From: Parabacteroides sp. 52
GTDB taxonomy: Bacteria > Bacteroidota > Bacteroidia > Bacteroidales > Tannerellaceae
Length of the DNA: 64,000 nt
Direction: 5' to 3'
NCBI RefSeq assembly: GCF_010500925.1
Contig: NZ_QVMG01000001.1
Span: 248,001 to 312,000 of the forward strand
Below the pieces are notes generated by a model. That model saw only the letters and a program-made list of their open reading frames with translations, was not told the DNA's origin and did no database searches. Positions 61,627 to 64,000 of the stretch are shown here, in pieces. Positions within the stretch are counted from its first letter, which is position 1. The number at the start of each line of letters is the position of its first letter. A program made the translations under genes and the position numbers.

Positions 61627-64000
61627 GTGATATATCCACCTAATTTTGAGCAAAAGACGGGCTTCGATACAGTTCGCCGCTTAATCGCTGACAAATGTTT
61701 GAGCCCACTCGGAGAAGAACGGGTTGCCGAAATGCATTTCTCCACAGAGTATTCCACCATACAGACCTGGCTGGAACAAACAAATGAATTTGTACGTATC
61801 CTGCACGGAGACACCGACTTTCCGGACAATTACTTTTTTGATGTACGTTATTCCTTGCAACGCATCCGGCCGGAAGGTACCTGGATGGATGAAAAAGAAT
61901 TGTTCGACCTGAAACGTTCCCTGCAAACGATCCATGATATCGTTCATTTTTTCCACCCTTCACAAGAGGATGAAATACTTTATCCGGCGCTCACGGCTTT
62001 GGCTGGCGACGTACTGGTCTTTCCCCAACTGATCGGAAAGATCGATACTATACTGGATAAATACGGACGGGTAAAAGACAATGCTTCTACCGAACTGGCG
62101 CATATCCGGAAGGAGATGTCGGTGACGATGAACAGTATCTCCCGTAGCCTGCAGTCTATTCTACGTACGGCACAAACGGAAGGGCTGGTCGATAAGGATG
62201 TGACTCCTACCATGCGCGACGGACGCTTGATGATTCCGGTTGCACCGGCGTATAAGAGAAAGATCAAAGGCATTGTGCATGATGAATCTGCCAGCGGGAA
62301 AACGGTCTTTATCGAACCGGAGGTTGTTGTCGAAGCCAATAACCGCATCCGTGAACTGGAAGGAGAAGAGAAGCGGGAAATCATCCGGATACTGACTGTA
62401 TTTACGGACACGGTGCGCCCACTCGTGCCGGACATTCTGCATTCCTACCTCTTTATGGGAGAAATAGACTTTATCCGCGCCAAAGCATTGTTTGCCGAAC
62501 AAATCCAAGGCATCAAACCGGCGATGGAAAACAAACAGGAAGTAGACTGGTCACGGGCTGTGCATCCCCTACTCTTTCTATCTCATCAAAAACAAGGCAA
62601 ACAAGTTGTTCCTTTAGATATTGTATTACATAAGGAAAAACGTCTATTGATAATCTCCGGACCAAATGCCGGAGGAAAATCGGTTTGCCTCAAAACCGTA
62701 GGACTTCTGCAATATATGCTGCAATGCGGGTTATTGGTTCCTATGTATGAAAGTTCCCACACGGGTATTTTTTCTCATATATTTATCGACATCGGTGACG
62801 AACAAAGCATTGAAAACGACCTGAGTACCTATAGCTCCCACCTGACAAATATGAAATTCTTTGTGAAGAATGCGAATGAAAAGACACTCTTACTCATAGA
62901 TGAATTTGGGAGCGGCACAGAGCCGCAGATCGGAGGAGCCATAGCCGAAGCTTTATTGGATCGTTTCAACCGTAAACAAAGCTTTGGTATCATCACGACC
63001 CATTATCAGAACCTGAAACATTTTGCCGAAGAACAGGAAGGGGTAGTTAATGGAGCCATGTTATACGACAGGCATCAGATGCAACCTCTTTTTAAACTAT
63101 CGATCGGGAACCCTGGAAGTTCCTTTGCCATCGAAATAGCCCGGAAGATCGGTTTGCCGGAGGATGTGATTGCCGATGCCTCTACGAAAGTCGGATCCGA
63201 TTATATCGATATGGATAAATACCTGCAGGATATCGTCCGCGACAAACGGTATTGGGAAAGCAAACGACAAAACATTCGTCAACAGGAAAAGAAACTGGAA
63301 GAGATCACCCGCCGGTATGCTGAAGACCTGGAGGCGGTAAACAAACAACGCAAAGAGATTATGCGCGAAGCCAAAGCAGAGGCTCAACGCATTTTGTCGG
63401 ATGCCAATGCCAAAATAGAAAATACGATCCGGGAGATAAAAGAAGCCCAGGCGGAAAAGGAACAAACCAAATTCGCCCGAAAAGCACTGGATGCATTTAA
63501 AACATCCATCCATGAAGCAGAAGAAAGCGATGAAAAGATCGCCCGGAAAATGGAAAAGATCCAAGAACGGAACGAACGTAAAAAGCAAAAGAACAAAACG
63601 AGCGCTCCACCTGTTTTTAACAAAGAGGTGATCGAAGTGGGTGATAATGTGCGTTTGAAAGGACAGACCTCTGCCGGTACGGTTATGGAAGTACAAGGCA
63701 AACAAGTGGTTGTCGCCTTCGGTATGATAAAAAGTACCGTCAAACGGGAACAGTTGGAAAAGGTGAGCAAAGGACAGCTTAAGAAAGAGATGCAGAAAAG
63801 TACATTCGTCAGTACCCAGACTGCAGACACCATGCATGAAAAGAAATTGCATTTCAAGCAGGAGATAGATGTCAGAGGTATGAGAGGAGATGAAGCTTTA
63901 CAAGCGGTTACCTATTTCATTGATGATGCGATCCAGGTGGGCATTGGCAAAGTACGCATATTGCATGGCACAGGCACGGGTATACTTCGTCAACTGATAC
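61627..64000 (+). CDS. mutS2: Endonuclease MutS2, cut by the window edge
   Basis: A MutS-family ATPase linked to suppression of recombination and, in other bacteria, ribosome rescue. The start is a GTG at 61627 giving MIYPPNFEQKTGFD, the normal family beginning; the frame is open to the window edge, showing 791 residues. The core domain (about 80-290) is followed by the ATPase with Walker A SGPNAGGKSV and Walker B LLLIDEFGSGTEP and the ITTHYQNLKHFAE motif. A long coiled coil (about 530-660) and KOW-like segment precede the Smr nuclease domain (EIDVRGMRGDEALQAV, HGTGTGILRQ), whose C-terminal end is missing only because of the edge. The gene follows the PDZ gene closely and may share its transcript. 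Confidence 0.95.
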   Translation, partial: MIYPPNFEQKTGFDTVRRLIADKCLSPLGEERVAEMHFSTEYSTIQTWLEQTNEFVRILHGDTDFPDNYFFDVRYSLQRIRPEGTWMDEKELFDLKRSLQTIHDIVHFFHPSQEDEILYPALTALAGDVLVFPQLIGKIDTILDKYGRVKDNASTELAHIRKEMSVTMNSISRSLQSILRTAQTEGLVDKDVTPTMRDGRLMIPVAPAYKRKIKGIVHDESASGKTVFIEPEVVVEANNRIRELEGEEKREIIRILTVFTDTVRPLVPDILHSYLFMGEIDFIRAKALFAEQIQGIKPAMENKQEVDWSRAVHPLLFLSHQKQGKQVVPLDIVLHKEKRLLIISGPNAGGKSVCLKTVGLLQYMLQCGLLVPMYESSHTGIFSHIFIDIGDEQSIENDLSTYSSHLTNMKFFVKNANEKTLLLIDEFGSGTEPQIGGAIAEALLDRFNRKQSFGIITTHYQNLKHFAEEQEGVVNGAMLYDRHQMQPLFKLSIGNPGSSFAIEIARKIGLPEDVIADASTKVGSDYIDMDKYLQDIVRDKRYWESKRQNIRQQEKKLEEITRRYAEDLEAVNKQRKEIMREAKAEAQRILSDANAKIENTIREIKEAQAEKEQTKFARKALDAFKTSIHEAEESDEKIARKMEKIQERNERKKQKNKTSAPPVFNKEVIEVGDNVRLKGQTSAGTVMEVQGKQVVVAFGMIKSTVKREQLEKVSKGQLKKEMQKSTFVSTQTADTMHEKKLHFKQEIDVRGMRGDEALQAVTYFIDDAIQVGIGKVRILHGTGTGILRQLI

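Noticed and set aside
63097-63857. Long minus-strand frames over mutS2, dnaJ (58405-59403) and GH2 (53151-53864)
   Set aside because: They are antisense shadows of well-supported genes, rich in Phe/Leu/Ser from the opposite strand's codon use, without family motifs.

Overview
The window looks like a chromosomal segment of a Bacteroidales bacterium, probably near Parabacteroides. The reasons are the Bacteroidetes promoter signature (TTTG or TTG, 19-20 nt, TAnnTTTG) in front of several genes, a hybrid two-component system, FecI/FecR signalling, CarboxypepD_reg-like domains, and Bacteroidetes-type Tgt, RadA and DnaJ/GrpE proteins. The genus is inferred from general resemblance, not from a search. 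Most of the window is ordinary chromosome with clear housekeeping genes. The left edge cuts rfbA and the right edge cuts mutS2.

Layout. 1-473: 5' part of rfbA. 620-4919: an ECF sigma factor and FecR-type anti-sigma factor flanked by two paralogous secreted CarboxypepD_reg-like proteins, the second carrying an N-terminal STN domain but no TonB-dependent barrel. 5581-7866: a membrane-anchored NUC endonuclease and a UDP-sugar dehydrogenase in one transcript. 8087-13043: an SLC13/RCK transporter, a DUF2156 protein, a GNAT and a DUF418 membrane protein. 13200-15497: a patatin/outer-membrane-barrel fusion. 15600-15782: two identical tRNA-Arg(ACG) genes, followed by a ThiC-like gene that stops before the family's iron-sulfur motif. 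17491-20033: a second patatin and a histidine kinase/response regulator pair. 20267-22758: a Tat-exported DUF362 protein and a NapH-NapG-like ferredoxin fusion. 22876-30905: tgt, an LptF/G permease, ribE, fhs, manA and glgB. 31008-36709: a three-gene run of CPA2 antiporter, FMN enzyme and DPP IV-type peptidase. 36902-44151: a secreted EF-hand protein, then radA, a lipoprotein, a barrel protein and an FAD oxidoreductase. 44360-58036: a carbohydrate locus (NagB-like, MFS, GH18, GH9, two ThuA proteins, divergent GH2, HTCS regulator) without SusC/SusD. 58189-64000: dnaJ, grpE, a PDZ protein and mutS2.

How the genes fit together. The 44-58 kb locus reads as a self-contained pathway for a beta-linked amino-sugar oligosaccharide. 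GH18 and GH9 cut it, with GH2 as the transcriptionally separate third hydrolase, the MFS permease imports the product, and the NagB-like enzyme feeds glycolysis. The HTCS is the likely switch. The 620-4919 block looks like a cell-surface signalling cassette in which an STN protein without a barrel may act on FecR.

The observations most worth a second look are: (1) a dispersed palindromic repeat made of 22-bp units, present three times (5062-5185, 25818-25919, 58059-58160), with mirror-image ends; (2) the ThiC-like protein without the C-terminal cluster cysteines, next to tandem tRNAs and without space for a TPP riboswitch; (3) the barrel-less STN signalling cassette; (4) the NapH-NapG fusion with an internal twin-arginine motif; and (5) the SusCD-less amino-sugar locus with 21-bp-spaced direct repeats in two of its promoter regions.
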